Positions 48,885-57,038 of a stretch of 64,000 bases of DNA are shown piece by piece (the first letter of the stretch is position 1; each line of letters begins with the position of its first letter). Both the position numbers and the translations under genes were made by a program. The stretch comes from CAZLAK01 sp964557545. GTDB taxonomy: Bacteria; Bacillota; Desulfotomaculia; Desulfotomaculales; Pelotomaculaceae. The DNA lies in NCBI GenBank assembly GCA_964557545.1, contig CAZLAK010000008.1:3215-67214 (forward strand), given 5' to 3'. The notes below the pieces were generated by a model that saw only the letters and a list, made by a program, of their open reading frames with translations, did no database searches and was not told the DNA's origin.

Positions 48885-50141
48885 TTATTTTCTCCAGATG
48901 GCCGCCCCCAGCGCCCTCAGCTTTTCCTCAAGTTTGTGGTACCCCCGGTCGATAAACCCGGCGTTGATGATCTCCGTCTGCCCTCGCGCCGCCAGCCCCG
49001 CCACAATGAGAGCGGCTCCGGCCCGCAAGTCTGTAGCCTTAACCTGAGCGCCGTGCAGGGCGGGAACCCCCTCGATCACTGCCATCCTGCCCTCCACTTT
49101 AATCTTAGCCCCCAGGCGCGCCAGTTCTTCGGCGACCATAAAGCGGTTTTCGAAGATGTTCTCCACAATCACACTGGTGCCCGGAACAGTGGCCAGCAGA
49201 GCCATCATCTGGGACTGCATGTCTGTGGGAAAGCCGGGGTAAGGCATGGTCTTGATGTCGATTGGCTTCAAGGGCTTGGACGCGCGCACGCGCAAAACTT
49301 CCTCTCCTTCCTCTATCTCTACGTTGGCCTCCCGCAGCTTGGCGCTGAGCGGCTCTAAATGAAGGGGAATGACGTTCTCTAGCACCACGTCTCCACCCGT
49401 AGCAGCACATGCTACCATAAAAGTGCCCGCTTCTATGCGGTCGGGTATAACCGTATACCGGCCGCCTTCCGCCAGTTCCTCTACGCCCTCAATCTTAATG
49501 ACGTCTGTGCCCGCTCCCCTTATTCTGGCACCCAAGGAATTTAGAAAATTGGCCAGATCGACGATCTCTGGCTCTTTGGCCACGTTCTCAATGAGGGTCT
49601 GCCCCTCGGCCAGGCAGGCGGCCATCATAATGTTTTCCGTGGCCCCTACACTCGGAAAATCGAGATAAACCCTGGTGCCTTTCAAGCGCCCCCTGGCACG
49701 GCAAACCACACAGCCCTTCTCTATAGACACTTCCGCCCCCAGGCCACAAAGCCCTTTAAAGTGCAGGTCCATGGGGCGAACACCTATGTTACAGCCGCCC
49801 GGCAGGGATACCTGCGCCCTGCCGAACCTGGCCAGGAGCGGCCCCAAAAGTAAATTGGAGGCCCTCAATTTTTTAGCCAGGTGGTGCGGCGCTTCGCACT
49901 TAACTCCAGGCGGCACACTTACCCTGACCGCATCCTGGCCTTCCCACGCGGCCTTTACACCCAAACTGTTTATAATCTCCATCATAACCCGGACATCGCT
50001 GATGTCGGGGATATTTTCCAAAACAATTTCTTTGCTCGAAAGAATGGCGGCACATAAAATGGCCAGGGAAGCATTTTTGGCGCCGCTGATCCTGACCGCA
50101 CCGCTAAGTCTTCTCCCTCCGGCGATAACAATACTGCTCAC
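48885..50141 (-). CDS. murA: UDP-N-acetylglucosamine 1-carboxyvinyltransferase
   Basis: First committed enzyme of peptidoglycan synthesis (418 residues), moving enolpyruvate from PEP to UDP-GlcNAc. LSGAVRISGAKNASLAILCAAIL holds the catalytic Lys-Asn, SLPGGCNIGVRPMDLHF the Cys that fosfomycin targets, and RIEAGTFMVACAATGGDVVLENV, GFPTDMQSQMMALLA and FENRFMVAEEL other active-site blocks. Start at GTG 50141 behind GGGAGGG; longer frames lack a site. Clostridial genomes often have two MurA copies; only one is seen here. Confidence 0.95.
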   Translation of the reverse strand: MSSIVIAGGRRLSGAVRISGAKNASLAILCAAILSSKEIVLENIPDISDVRVMMEIINSLGVKAAWEGQDAVRVSVPPGVKCEAPHHLAKKLRASNLLLGPLLARFGRAQVSLPGGCNIGVRPMDLHFKGLCGLGAEVSIEKGCVVCRARGRLKGTRVYLDFPSVGATENIMMAACLAEGQTLIENVAKEPEIVDLANFLNSLGARIRGAGTDVIKIEGVEELAEGGRYTVIPDRIEAGTFMVACAATGGDVVLENVIPLHLEPLSAKLREANVEIEEGEEVLRVRASKPLKPIDIKTMPYPGFPTDMQSQMMALLATVPGTSVIVENIFENRFMVAEELARLGAKIKVEGRMAVIEGVPALHGAQVKATDLRAGAALIVAGLAARGQTEIINAGFIDRGYHKLEEKLRALGAAIWRK

Positions 50142-50238
50142 GTAAAAACCCTCCCAAAGGCGCGCCGGCACACTAAACACTTATTCGTCCAAAAAAAAAT
50201 TATTCCTGCCTTAAAACCCAAAAAGAGACTTTTGGCAT

Positions 50239-51204
50239 TTACGGCTGTGACTTTAGTCTTGCGGCGCAAATCTCAGTCCTCCACCCTAATTCCAGCTCCT
50301 CTTCACTGATGCCGTAAACGCTCTTAAGGGCATGTGCGAAGGCTTTGCCCCTTCCCATTTCACCCAGTAACCGGATAAGCGAGTCTTGGCCAAAGCGGCC
50401 TGCCAGGTACTTAACTATATCCAGGGATTGCCAGTACGCCAGCTCCCAGTCGGGCAGATCGTCAAAGCCCGCCTCTAATTCCTGCAGGGTATAAATACTG
50501 CTAATGCTGCTGTCCAAAGAAGCCAGCTCGTAACCGGTTAAGGCGTATTCGTAATACTGGGCAATACCCTCATTTAGCCATCGCGGGCAGTTGCCGGCAG
50601 TAATGTAATCCACCATCAGGTGGGTTATCTCGTGGGCCAGCGGGCCGCTGGCCAAAAAATTTTCCCTCACGTCACACTCTGCAGTGTCCTGCCCAAGCCA
50701 AAGTCGCGGGTCGAGCACGCCGATGGTTCCCGCCCAGTAGACTCCCATAGCGCTCTCACCGTTACCCCAGCCGTAAGCACCGTTTAGCTCGGCGCGAGAA
50801 CTGTAGAGAATAACCGGTATTTTGCGCCGGCAGCTAAAACCAAACTCCTCCGCCAAGACCGGGTAAAAGCACTCGGCAGCCTCCAGCACTAAAGCCGCCG
50901 TCTCCTCAGCTCCCCGCCGGTATTTAACATAAAAGTGTTCTGAAGTTATTTTCTCCATTTGCCAGGTGCTAATTATGGACCGCCATTTAAACAGTTCCCT
51001 AAAGGAGGCGTAGGCCAGCGAAATAATGTTGACCGGGAGATGCGGCCACGAATTAAAAAGCAGCGTAATAATAACGGCAGCTCCCAAAAGGGCGCGCCGC
51101 ACACCCCCCTTATGGCGGCCAGCCCCCGAAACGCCGCTCCCCCCCTTAAGTTTAGGCCCAAAGATTTTACCCCGCACCGCAATACACCTTCCTTGCACCC
51201 GCAA
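50239..51204 (-). CDS. Membrane-anchored zinc metalloprotease, peptidase MA-like
   Basis: A 321-residue protein with a basic N-terminal tail, one hydrophobic helix (ALLGAAVIITLLFNSW), and an extracellular gluzincin-like domain. LAHEITHLMVDYITAGNCPRWLNEGIAQYYEY supplies HExxH and the downstream Glu of NEG, as in the peptidase-MA family. The zinc site is intact. Substrate is unknown; related proteins are common in Peptococcaceae and may trim envelope proteins. A terminator separates it from the TPR gene upstream. Confidence 0.8.
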   Translation of the reverse strand: MRVQGRCIAVRGKIFGPKLKGGSGVSGAGRHKGGVRRALLGAAVIITLLFNSWPHLPVNIISLAYASFRELFKWRSIISTWQMEKITSEHFYVKYRRGAEETAALVLEAAECFYPVLAEEFGFSCRRKIPVILYSSRAELNGAYGWGNGESAMGVYWAGTIGVLDPRLWLGQDTAECDVRENFLASGPLAHEITHLMVDYITAGNCPRWLNEGIAQYYEYALTGYELASLDSSISSIYTLQELEAGFDDLPDWELAYWQSLDIVKYLAGRFGQDSLIRLLGEMGRGKAFAHALKSVYGISEEELELGWRTEICAARLKSQP

Positions 51205-51302
51205 ATTGCCGGCTTACAATACATATACACATTAAAACTAATTAGTTAAATTATAAGCCGGCCGGTAACCGGCTTTTAAGCGGAAAATTAAACTTGAATC
51301 CC

Positions 51303-51340
51303 CAAAAACGCGCCAGGGCCGCCGTTGTGCGGCGGCCCTG
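51303..51340 (-). terminator. Terminator after the TPR gene
   Basis: Minus-strand stem CAGGGCCGCC/GGCGGCCCTG with a 7-base loop, followed by GCGCGTTTTT, 25 bases after the TPR stop. Confidence 0.88.
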
Positions 51341-51364
51341 TTAAACGCTCCCCGGTTCTAGTTC

Positions 51365-51988
51365 TCACTGCTTTTGGGCACGGGCCTGAGCCTGGCCCTG
51401 ACCCTGGATGTTCTTCCACTCATCGATGATCTGCCTTGCTTTCTCAGCCTCCGGCCCCTCACCCTTAAGGGCAATAAACTTTTCCAGTTCTCCCATACCC
51501 GCGGCGAAATCTTTCTTGCCGGCGCCCAAGACTATGCCCAAGAGGTAGTGGGCGTCGGCATTATCCGGTTCACTCTCTATAACTTTTTTGAGTTGCTCTA
51601 CTGACTGATCATACCGGCCGCTGTAAAAATAAACAGTGGCCATTTCCAAGCGGGCCTTGGAGAAACCGGGGTCTTGTGCCAGCACTTTCTCGTAGGTCAG
51701 CACCGCCTGGTCGGGCTTGCCGGCATAAAGGTAAGTTTCGGCCAGTTCCATTAACAGTTCTTTGTCGCCCGGGCTGCCGGCAGCCTTCTCCTCCAGTTCG
51801 GCCAGCCTCTCCCCAAGGGACTTCTGCACCGCCGCCGTACTCTGGGCACCGCCCGTGTCATCCCGGCCCCGAAACAGCCCGGCCAGGGGAACGACCAGCC
51901 CGATAGCTATCAGCACAGTTATGGTAATGAAGACGGCCCTGGTAAACTTGCTCCGCCTTACCGACCTCTTAATAAACAAGTCCACCAC
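51365..51988 (-). CDS. Tetratricopeptide-repeat membrane protein
   Basis: A 207-residue protein with one N-terminal membrane helix (VFITITVLIAIGLVVPLAGLF) and about three TPR units: LLMELAETYLYAGKPDQAVLTYEKVLAQDP, KARLEMATVYFYSGRYDQSVEQLKKVIESEP and DAHYLLGIVLGAGKKDFAAGMGELEKFIAL. The tail is Gln/Ala-rich (IQGQGQAQARAQKQ). A scaffold role outside the membrane is likely; partner unknown. It lies downstream of the M23/G5 peptidase gene. Confidence 0.85.
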   Translation of the reverse strand: MVDLFIKRSVRRSKFTRAVFITITVLIAIGLVVPLAGLFRGRDDTGGAQSTAAVQKSLGERLAELEEKAAGSPGDKELLMELAETYLYAGKPDQAVLTYEKVLAQDPGFSKARLEMATVYFYSGRYDQSVEQLKKVIESEPDNADAHYLLGIVLGAGKKDFAAGMGELEKFIALKGEGPEAEKARQIIDEWKNIQGQGQAQARAQKQ

Positions 51989-52036
51989 CTCAAATTGTAT
52001 CTTATTACACTGCCCCCGGCACTGGCAAGTGCCTTT

Positions 52037-53503
52037 TTAAGGCAGGTAGTTTAAGGGGTTTCTCGGCTGGCCGTTAACCCGCACTTCAAAGTGGAGGTGA
52101 GGTCCTGTAGAATAACCCGTTGAACCGACAAGGCCTATGGTCTCGCCCCGTTCCACCCTTTCTCCGGTGCTTACGTAGATGGCCGACAGGTGGGCGTACT
52201 TGGTAGAAAAACCGCCCCCGTGCGCAATCTCCACCGTCCGGCCGTAACCGCCGTCCCAGCCGGCAAAAACTACTGTCCCGCCGGCGGCCGCCCCGACCTC
52301 ACAGCCGTAGGGCGCGCCGATGTCAATGCCTTCGTGCATCCTGCCCCAGCGCATACCGTAGTAAGACTCCACGCCGCCCCAGCACGGCCAGTCCAGGCGC
52401 ACGCCGCCGCGGGAAGCCAGCACTGCAGGGCCTCTTTCTACCACTTCCGGCACGGCCTCGGCGAGCACGTGCTGTTCCAGCACCTCCCGGGCGGTTTCAA
52501 GCCCGTTTTCCCGCACTATCCGGTAAGTGACTATTCTCCTTCCCGGCGAGCCTTTTTTAACTACACGCTTTTCTCCCGGCAGGAGACCTTCGTCGACTTT
52601 CACCTCTGTGGGGTAGGGCACTTCTTCCTCTAAGGTCACCTGACGGGTAGCCAGCACCGTAATCATGGGGGCCTCTTTGCTCAGGTACAGCACCTGGCCT
52701 ATGCTTAAGTTTTCGGGGTCTAACCCCGGGTTGGTGAGCATTATTTGCTCCTGGTCGATGCCGCTGGCCAGGGCAATGTCCCAAAGGGTATCCCCTTCCT
52801 GTACCGTATGCTGCACAAATTTTACCGAACCGAGCAGAACCACCTTTTTGGCCTCTTCCAGGCCTAGCACGTCCCCCAGCGGGGCGTATCTCTCGGCCAC
52901 TTCCACCTTTTCTTTGAATTCAACCCGCTCATCAGGCGCCGCCTTATAAACACCCAAAAGCCAGGACAGGAGTTCTTCTGCCTCACCCCTGCTGGGGAGG
53001 AAGACTTTAGGCTCGCCGCCGGCTAAAACCGCCGCGCACTTGACCGTGAAGGTTAAGTTTTCCTCCAGCACCCGTTTTAAATCGCCAGTGCCTAAAGCTT
53101 CACAGCGCAAAGCGTCCCGGCTCACCCTAACCGGCCGGAAATCGACTTGCGGGGCCGGTCTTACGGGCCTACCGGCCGCAGCCGATTTTTCCGCCACCAG
53201 GCTGGCCAAAGCCTGCCTGGCCGCTTTTTTGCTCTCGGCCACAGCCACTGGTTTCCCGCCGGCCGTCACCTCACAGGCATTAGGACCCAAAAGGGCATAA
53301 GCAAAGAATGCTGCCGCCAGGTAGGCCGCTACCCCCACTAAAAGAAGGCGCAGCGGCGGCTGCCCGGCCGCCCACTTTCTTGCTTTACAGTAAAGACTAC
53401 CGCACCGCTTATACCACTTATAACTCTTAAGGCCTTCCAGCCGGTTAAACCAATTAAAGGACTGCACCCCCAGGCGCTGCCGGCTTTCCCGCTGAAACGG
53501 CAA
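52037..53503 (-). CDS. M23 peptidase with LysM and G5 domains
   Basis: A membrane-anchored cell-wall hydrolase of about 488 residues. One helix (LLLVGVAAYLAAAFFAYALLG) near residue 70, an alpha/beta region, a LysM domain (HTVQEGDTLWDIALASGIDQEQIMLTNPGL), a G5 domain (EEEVPYPTEVKVDEGLLPGEKRVVKKGSPGRRIVTYRIVRENG), and an M23 domain with MRWGRMHEGIDIGAPYG (HxxxxD) and STGPHLHFEVRVNG (HLH). The zinc ligands are complete. GTG at 53524 lacks a ribosome site; TTG at 53503 has AGGAG nine bases upstream. The arrangement resembles germination or sporulation peptidases of related clostridia. Confidence 0.9.
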   Translation of the reverse strand: MPFQRESRQRLGVQSFNWFNRLEGLKSYKWYKRCGSLYCKARKWAAGQPPLRLLLVGVAAYLAAAFFAYALLGPNACEVTAGGKPVAVAESKKAARQALASLVAEKSAAAGRPVRPAPQVDFRPVRVSRDALRCEALGTGDLKRVLEENLTFTVKCAAVLAGGEPKVFLPSRGEAEELLSWLLGVYKAAPDERVEFKEKVEVAERYAPLGDVLGLEEAKKVVLLGSVKFVQHTVQEGDTLWDIALASGIDQEQIMLTNPGLDPENLSIGQVLYLSKEAPMITVLATRQVTLEEEVPYPTEVKVDEGLLPGEKRVVKKGSPGRRIVTYRIVRENGLETAREVLEQHVLAEAVPEVVERGPAVLASRGGVRLDWPCWGGVESYYGMRWGRMHEGIDIGAPYGCEVGAAAGGTVVFAGWDGGYGRTVEIAHGGGFSTKYAHLSAIYVSTGERVERGETIGLVGSTGYSTGPHLHFEVRVNGQPRNPLNYLP

Positions 53504-53645
53504 TACGGACAGCTCCTTTCGCACACAAAGTTGGCGCCAAACACTGGTTAATTATATCACAAAAAGATGGGGCAGGTAAACGAGCCATTAAACCGCCTAT
53601 TTTAGCGAAACCAGCCGTAAAAGCCTCTTATTGCCTGTAACAGTC

Positions 53646-55001
53646 TTATTTCAACACGCTTATCTCTTTGGCCACCACCTGCAAATAAATAGCGCACTCC
53701 AGGCGCTTTTTCATCACCGCGCAGGCCAGGCGGTCCGGCGTTAAAAGCGAGCCGCTGGCGCTGTGCGCTGCGGCGTGACAGCCGCCGCCGCAGTAAAACC
53801 TTGCCCAGCAGCGCCGGCAGTCCTCTTTGCTGTAAACGTGGATATTTTTAAAAGTTTCCACCAAATCATCCCTGGCAATGCCCGTAAAAACGCTGCCCAT
53901 CAAAAATTTATCTTTCCCGGCAAACTGGTGGCAGGGATAGATGTCTCCGCTGGGAGTCACCGCCAGGTAATCGACGCCCGCACCGCAGCCCGTAAGCCGC
54001 CGCAAAAGACACGGGCCGCCCTCTAAGTCAACGTTGAAGTGAAAGAAATCAATTTTACGCCCCTCGCGCCAAAGGCGCGCCATCTCGGCGGCCAAACGCT
54101 CGTACTCGCCAAAAAGGCGCGGCAAGTCCTCTTCCCGCAGGGCGTAAGGGGACTCTGGCGGGGCTACCACCGGCTCTAAAGAGATGTGCTCAAAGCCTAA
54201 GCTTACCAGGTGGAGGAAGTCGTTGCAGAAATCGAGATTGCCGCGCGTAAAAGTACCCCGGACGTAATAACTGGCCAGCCGCCTTTTGACTGCGCTGGCG
54301 ATTTTAGGAAGCACCTCACTATAGGAGCCGCCGCCGTCCGGCTTAACCCGCATGGCGTCGTGCACGCTGGGACGGCCGTCGAGACTTAAAATAACAGCCA
54401 GGCCGTTTTCTTCCAGGTAGGCGTTTAATTCCTCATCCAGCAAAAGGGCGTTGGTGGTCAGCGTAAAAGAGATCTCCTTGTTGTGTTCGGCCGCCGCCCG
54501 CCGCCCGTAATCTACTAATTTTTTCATGACTTCCGCGTTTAGGAGCGGCTCGCCGCCAAAAAAATCGACTTCCAGTTTTTTGCGCCTTCCGCTCTTTTGC
54601 ACAAGAAAATCAATGGCCGCCTGCCCCACCTCAAGGGGCATGAGGCCGTCAGCGCCACCGTACTGGCCCTGACCGGCAAAACAGTAACGGCAGCGCAAAT
54701 TGCAGGCGTGGGCCAGGTGCAAGCAAAGGGCTTTTAGCGGCCTTTCTTTTGGGGGCGAGTAGCCGTCCGGCAGAGGGTCCGGGCTGTTGAGAAGGCCTTT
54801 TGCTTCCAGTTCGCCCAACTCCGAAAGGGCGCACATCACTTCCTCGCGGCCAAAGCGCGGTCCGTGCTTTTCTAAAATACTGTCTTGCGCCGCGCGCCCG
54901 TAATCGTCGAGCAGTTCCCAGACCAAACCGTCAACGGCGTGCACCGCGCCGCTGTTCTCGTCCATGACAATTTTTGTACCGTTTATTTCAAACTTGTGCA
55001 C
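53646..55001 (-). CDS. SCIFF peptide maturase, radical SAM/SPASM enzyme
   Basis: A 451-residue radical SAM enzyme that forms thioether links in the SCIFF precursor. An N-terminal PqqD/RRE-like region (about 1-85) recognises the leader. The core has HLAHACNLRCRYCFAGQGQYGG (CX3CX2C), VDFFGGEPLLNAEVMKKL and the SPASM cysteines in CHQF, CRRCWARFYCGGGCH. The precursor lies 115 bases upstream, before a terminator, so the peptide should be made in excess. This gene pair is widespread in Clostridia. Confidence 0.95.
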   Translation of the reverse strand: MHKFEINGTKIVMDENSGAVHAVDGLVWELLDDYGRAAQDSILEKHGPRFGREEVMCALSELGELEAKGLLNSPDPLPDGYSPPKERPLKALCLHLAHACNLRCRYCFAGQGQYGGADGLMPLEVGQAAIDFLVQKSGRRKKLEVDFFGGEPLLNAEVMKKLVDYGRRAAAEHNKEISFTLTTNALLLDEELNAYLEENGLAVILSLDGRPSVHDAMRVKPDGGGSYSEVLPKIASAVKRRLASYYVRGTFTRGNLDFCNDFLHLVSLGFEHISLEPVVAPPESPYALREEDLPRLFGEYERLAAEMARLWREGRKIDFFHFNVDLEGGPCLLRRLTGCGAGVDYLAVTPSGDIYPCHQFAGKDKFLMGSVFTGIARDDLVETFKNIHVYSKEDCRRCWARFYCGGGCHAAAHSASGSLLTPDRLACAVMKKRLECAIYLQVVAKEISVLK

Positions 55002-55020
55002 CTAAAACCCCCTCCCCTTT

Positions 55021-55054
55021 TTTAAAGAAAGGCCCCGTCCAAGGGGACGGGGCC
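55021..55054 (-). terminator. Terminator between the SCIFF precursor and its maturase
   Basis: Minus-strand perfect 10-bp stem GGCCCCGTCC/GGACGGGGCC with a 4-base loop and TTTCTTTAAA after it. Probably a partial terminator setting the peptide-to-enzyme ratio. Confidence 0.88.
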
Positions 55055-55116
55055 TGACAGCTAAAATTCTAAAACTGAAAATTGACGGCAAAGCACCCTG
55101 CTCAAAAGCAAAATTT

Positions 55117-55323
55117 TTAGCTGATGCATTTTTCCGGCGCAGAGGCCGACCTGGTGTTTTTTTCCGTGCCCGCGCGCCTGTCCTCGCTGACGCACGCCTG
55201 ATTTCCAACCGTACAGGAAGTCTTGCAGGCCGACTGGCAAGACACCCCGCACTCGCCGCAGCCGCACCCTCCTCCAAAGGCCGATAACACGGCACCGCTC
55301 AAAGTTTTTATGTGCTTACCCAA
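55117..55323 (-). CDS. SCIFF RiPP precursor peptide, C-terminally extended
   Basis: A 68-residue precursor whose KHIKTLSGAVLSAFG leader and CQSACKTSCTVGNQAC core match the SCIFF family (six cysteines in forty-five residues). Usual SCIFF peptides end two or three residues after the last core Cys. Here a 23-residue polar tail follows (SEDRRAGTEKNT...), ending in KCIS. There are eight Cys in all, seven in the core, one more than usual, and one in the tail. The TTG at 55323 follows GGAGGGG, and a near-consensus promoter lies upstream. Confidence 0.9.
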   Translation of the reverse strand: MGKHIKTLSGAVLSAFGGGCGCGECGVSCQSACKTSCTVGNQACVSEDRRAGTEKNTRSASAPEKCIS

Positions 55324-55347
55324 AGATTCCCCCTCCTTTTCAAAGCC

Positions 55348-55376
55348 ATTATAGCCGACCAAAAGGCTTATGACAA
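55348..55376 (-). promoter_or_regulatory. Promoter of the SCIFF operon
   Basis: TTGTCA (55376-55371) and TATAAT (55353-55348) on the minus strand, 17-base spacer, about 25 bases before the SCIFF start. Confidence 0.85.
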
Positions 55377-55420
55377 GACGGTCGGCCGCGACAAATAACC
55401 GCAAAAATTAACACAAAATG

Positions 55421-55449
55421 TTGAATTTTCGCAACAAAAGTAGTAAAAT
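55421..55449 (+). promoter_or_regulatory. Promoter of the 62-residue orphan gene
   Basis: TTGAAT (55421-55426) and TAAAAT (55444-55449) on the plus strand, 17-base spacer. Transcription would begin just before the GGAGG ribosome site, so the leader is very short. Confidence 0.75.
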
Positions 55450-55469
55450 TTGGACGGAGGATGATCACA

Positions 55470-55658
55470 ATGGCATTAAAACTTTGGGAAAGTATTGTGT
55501 TTTATTTCCGTTACATGGCGTGCGGCTTTGTAAACGGCGGCAGCTGGAAAATAAACCGCATTACCTCCCTGGAGTGTCCGGAAATCAGGAGGATTTTAGT
55601 AAGAAACGCTTCTACCTACGAAGACCTCTTTTACCAGCACGAAAGAACAACCCACTAA
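55470..55658 (+). CDS. Small orphan protein, unknown function
   Basis: A 62-residue product beginning MALKLWESIVFYFRYMACGF and ending STYEDLFYQHERTTH. The first half is aromatic and weakly hydrophobic (FYFRYMACGFVNGG), the second charged. I do not recognise it. Support for a real gene: its own near-consensus promoter, a GGAGG site nine bases before the ATG, and a plus-strand terminator right after the stop, in a region otherwise read from the minus strand. It lies between the divergent SCIFF promoter and the DUF192 gene. It could instead be a small regulatory RNA with a chance frame. Confidence 0.65.
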   Translation: MALKLWESIVFYFRYMACGFVNGGSWKINRITSLECPEIRRILVRNASTYEDLFYQHERTTH

Positions 55659-55660
55659 AA

Positions 55661-55699
55661 AAGCCAGCGAACATGCAAAAAAGCCGGCTTAATTTTTTT
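55661..55699 (+). terminator. Terminator of the 62-residue orphan gene
   Basis: Plus-strand arms AAGCCAGC (55661-55668) and GCCGGCTT (55683-55690), one mismatch, then AATTTTTTT. It overlaps the last codons of the convergent DUF192 gene. Confidence 0.75.
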
Positions 55700-56057
55700 C
55701 TCTGATATAAAATGTGATAGTTTCGCCTTCTATAAGGCCGAGCTTGCGCGCGGCCCCGGCTTTGAGCTCCAGCACCCGGCAGCACCCCCGATATACACCC
55801 CCTGCCCGGCCGGGGGCAAGGCCCTCTTCTACCGCCAATATCCTGCCGCTCCTATCCAGGTAAACGGCATCAATGGCAAAGCGCATGCCAAAGGTATGGA
55901 TGCGCCGGCAGGGAGAGAGCAACAAACCTTCATTGTCTTTCGGCGCGGGCGCAAACATCCAGCCCAAAAGCCTTGACCAAAAACTAAACGCCGGCCGCAC
56001 CAAAAGCGGCAGCTTTCTTTCTCCCGCCGCAGCATACAAAAATGGAGTTTTGCGCAC
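55689..56057 (-). CDS. DUF192 family protein
   Basis: A 122-residue DUF192 protein: VRPAFSFWSRLLGWMFAPAPKDNEGLLLSPCRRIHTFGMRFAIDAVYLDRSGRIL, with the conserved CxxIHTFGMxFxIDVxFLD block, and VLELKAGAARKLGLIEGE near the end. The family's function is unknown to me. Unlike many members, no lipoprotein signal is present, so it should be cytoplasmic. It sits 40 bases downstream of tadC and could be the last gene of the pilus operon. GTG start with AAAAGGAG upstream. Confidence 0.88.
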   Translation of the reverse strand: MRKTPFLYAAAGERKLPLLVRPAFSFWSRLLGWMFAPAPKDNEGLLLSPCRRIHTFGMRFAIDAVYLDRSGRILAVEEGLAPGRAGGVYRGCCRVLELKAGAARKLGLIEGETITFYIREKN

Positions 56058-56097
56058 GGCAAGTACTCCTTTTCAAATTCTAACTTTTTGCACAAAG

Positions 56098-57024
56098 CTA
56101 TTTGGCCAGCTTGCTCAGTTCTTTAGCAATTTTAATCGCCCCCGGCCCCAGCAAGACGACAAAGATGGCCGGGAAAATAAAAATAATCATGGGTATGAGC
56201 ATTTTTACGGGCGCCTTCATGGCCCTCTCTTCGGCCTGCTGGCGCCTTAACTGTCTCATCTGTCTGGACTGGATGCGCAAGACGTTGGCAATGCTCACAC
56301 CTAAAGTATCTGCCTGCACCACCGCTCCCACAAAAACGGTCAGCTCATCTACACCGTTTCTGGCCGCCATGTCTCTAAGCGCCTCACGGCGCGGCTTGCC
56401 GATGTTGATTTCCTTTAAGACGCGGGAAAACTCCTCGGCCACGGGTCCTCTGCTCTTTTCTACCACTTTGGCCAGGGCAGCGTCAAAGCCGAGCCCGGCC
56501 TCCACGCTCACCGTAATCAGATCGACGATATCCGGCAGGTTCTTGCGCAAGGCATCCTGCCGCGCTCTAATACGCTGTTTTAAAAGAAGGTCGGGGAGAA
56601 TAAAGCCCAAAGCCATAAGGACTATCTCGGCGTAAAACATGGCCAGGGGGTTTAGGCGCAGCGCGGGGGACAAGAGCATGCCCGCGCCCAAACCCAAAGT
56701 CGCTGCCAAGTACTGGGAGGCCCTAAACTGTTCCGGCGTTAAGTTAAAGGGCTTGCCGGCCATCACCAGGTTTTTCTCTAAAGCCGCCTTTTTGTCCTTA
56801 GTCATGAGCCGCGCCAGAAAACCGGAAGTCTTTTGCAAAAGCGGCAGGACTATCCTGTCGAAAAAGGGCCTGTCCAGGTCTTCGGCTTCGCATTTTTGCA
56901 CCCTTTGGGCCACCTGCGCCAGGCGCTCGCGCACGGCCAGCCGCCGCCCGGCCGGGCCGGCTGCCGCCCCCAGCACCAAAAGAAAAGCGGCCCAAAAGCT
57001 TAAAACAACCGCCAGGTGCTTCAC
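56098..57024 (-). CDS. tadC: Tad pilus inner-membrane protein TadC
   Basis: A 308-residue type II secretion F-domain protein, with membrane helices at both ends (LSFWAAFLLVLGAAAG; MLIPMIIFIFPAIFVVLLG). The F-domain reads LPDIVDLITVSVEAGLGFDAALAKVVEKSRGPVAEEF and IGKPRREALRDMAARNGVDELTVFVGAVVQADTLGVSIANVL. It pairs with TadB to form the platform on which the CpaF ATPase drives Flp pilin assembly. Separated by 14 bases from tadB. Confidence 0.93.
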   Translation of the reverse strand: MKHLAVVLSFWAAFLLVLGAAAGPAGRRLAVRERLAQVAQRVQKCEAEDLDRPFFDRIVLPLLQKTSGFLARLMTKDKKAALEKNLVMAGKPFNLTPEQFRASQYLAATLGLGAGMLLSPALRLNPLAMFYAEIVLMALGFILPDLLLKQRIRARQDALRKNLPDIVDLITVSVEAGLGFDAALAKVVEKSRGPVAEEFSRVLKEINIGKPRREALRDMAARNGVDELTVFVGAVVQADTLGVSIANVLRIQSRQMRQLRRQQAEERAMKAPVKMLIPMIIFIFPAIFVVLLGPGAIKIAKELSKLAK

Positions 57025-57038
57025 GCCTAACCCCCCCG

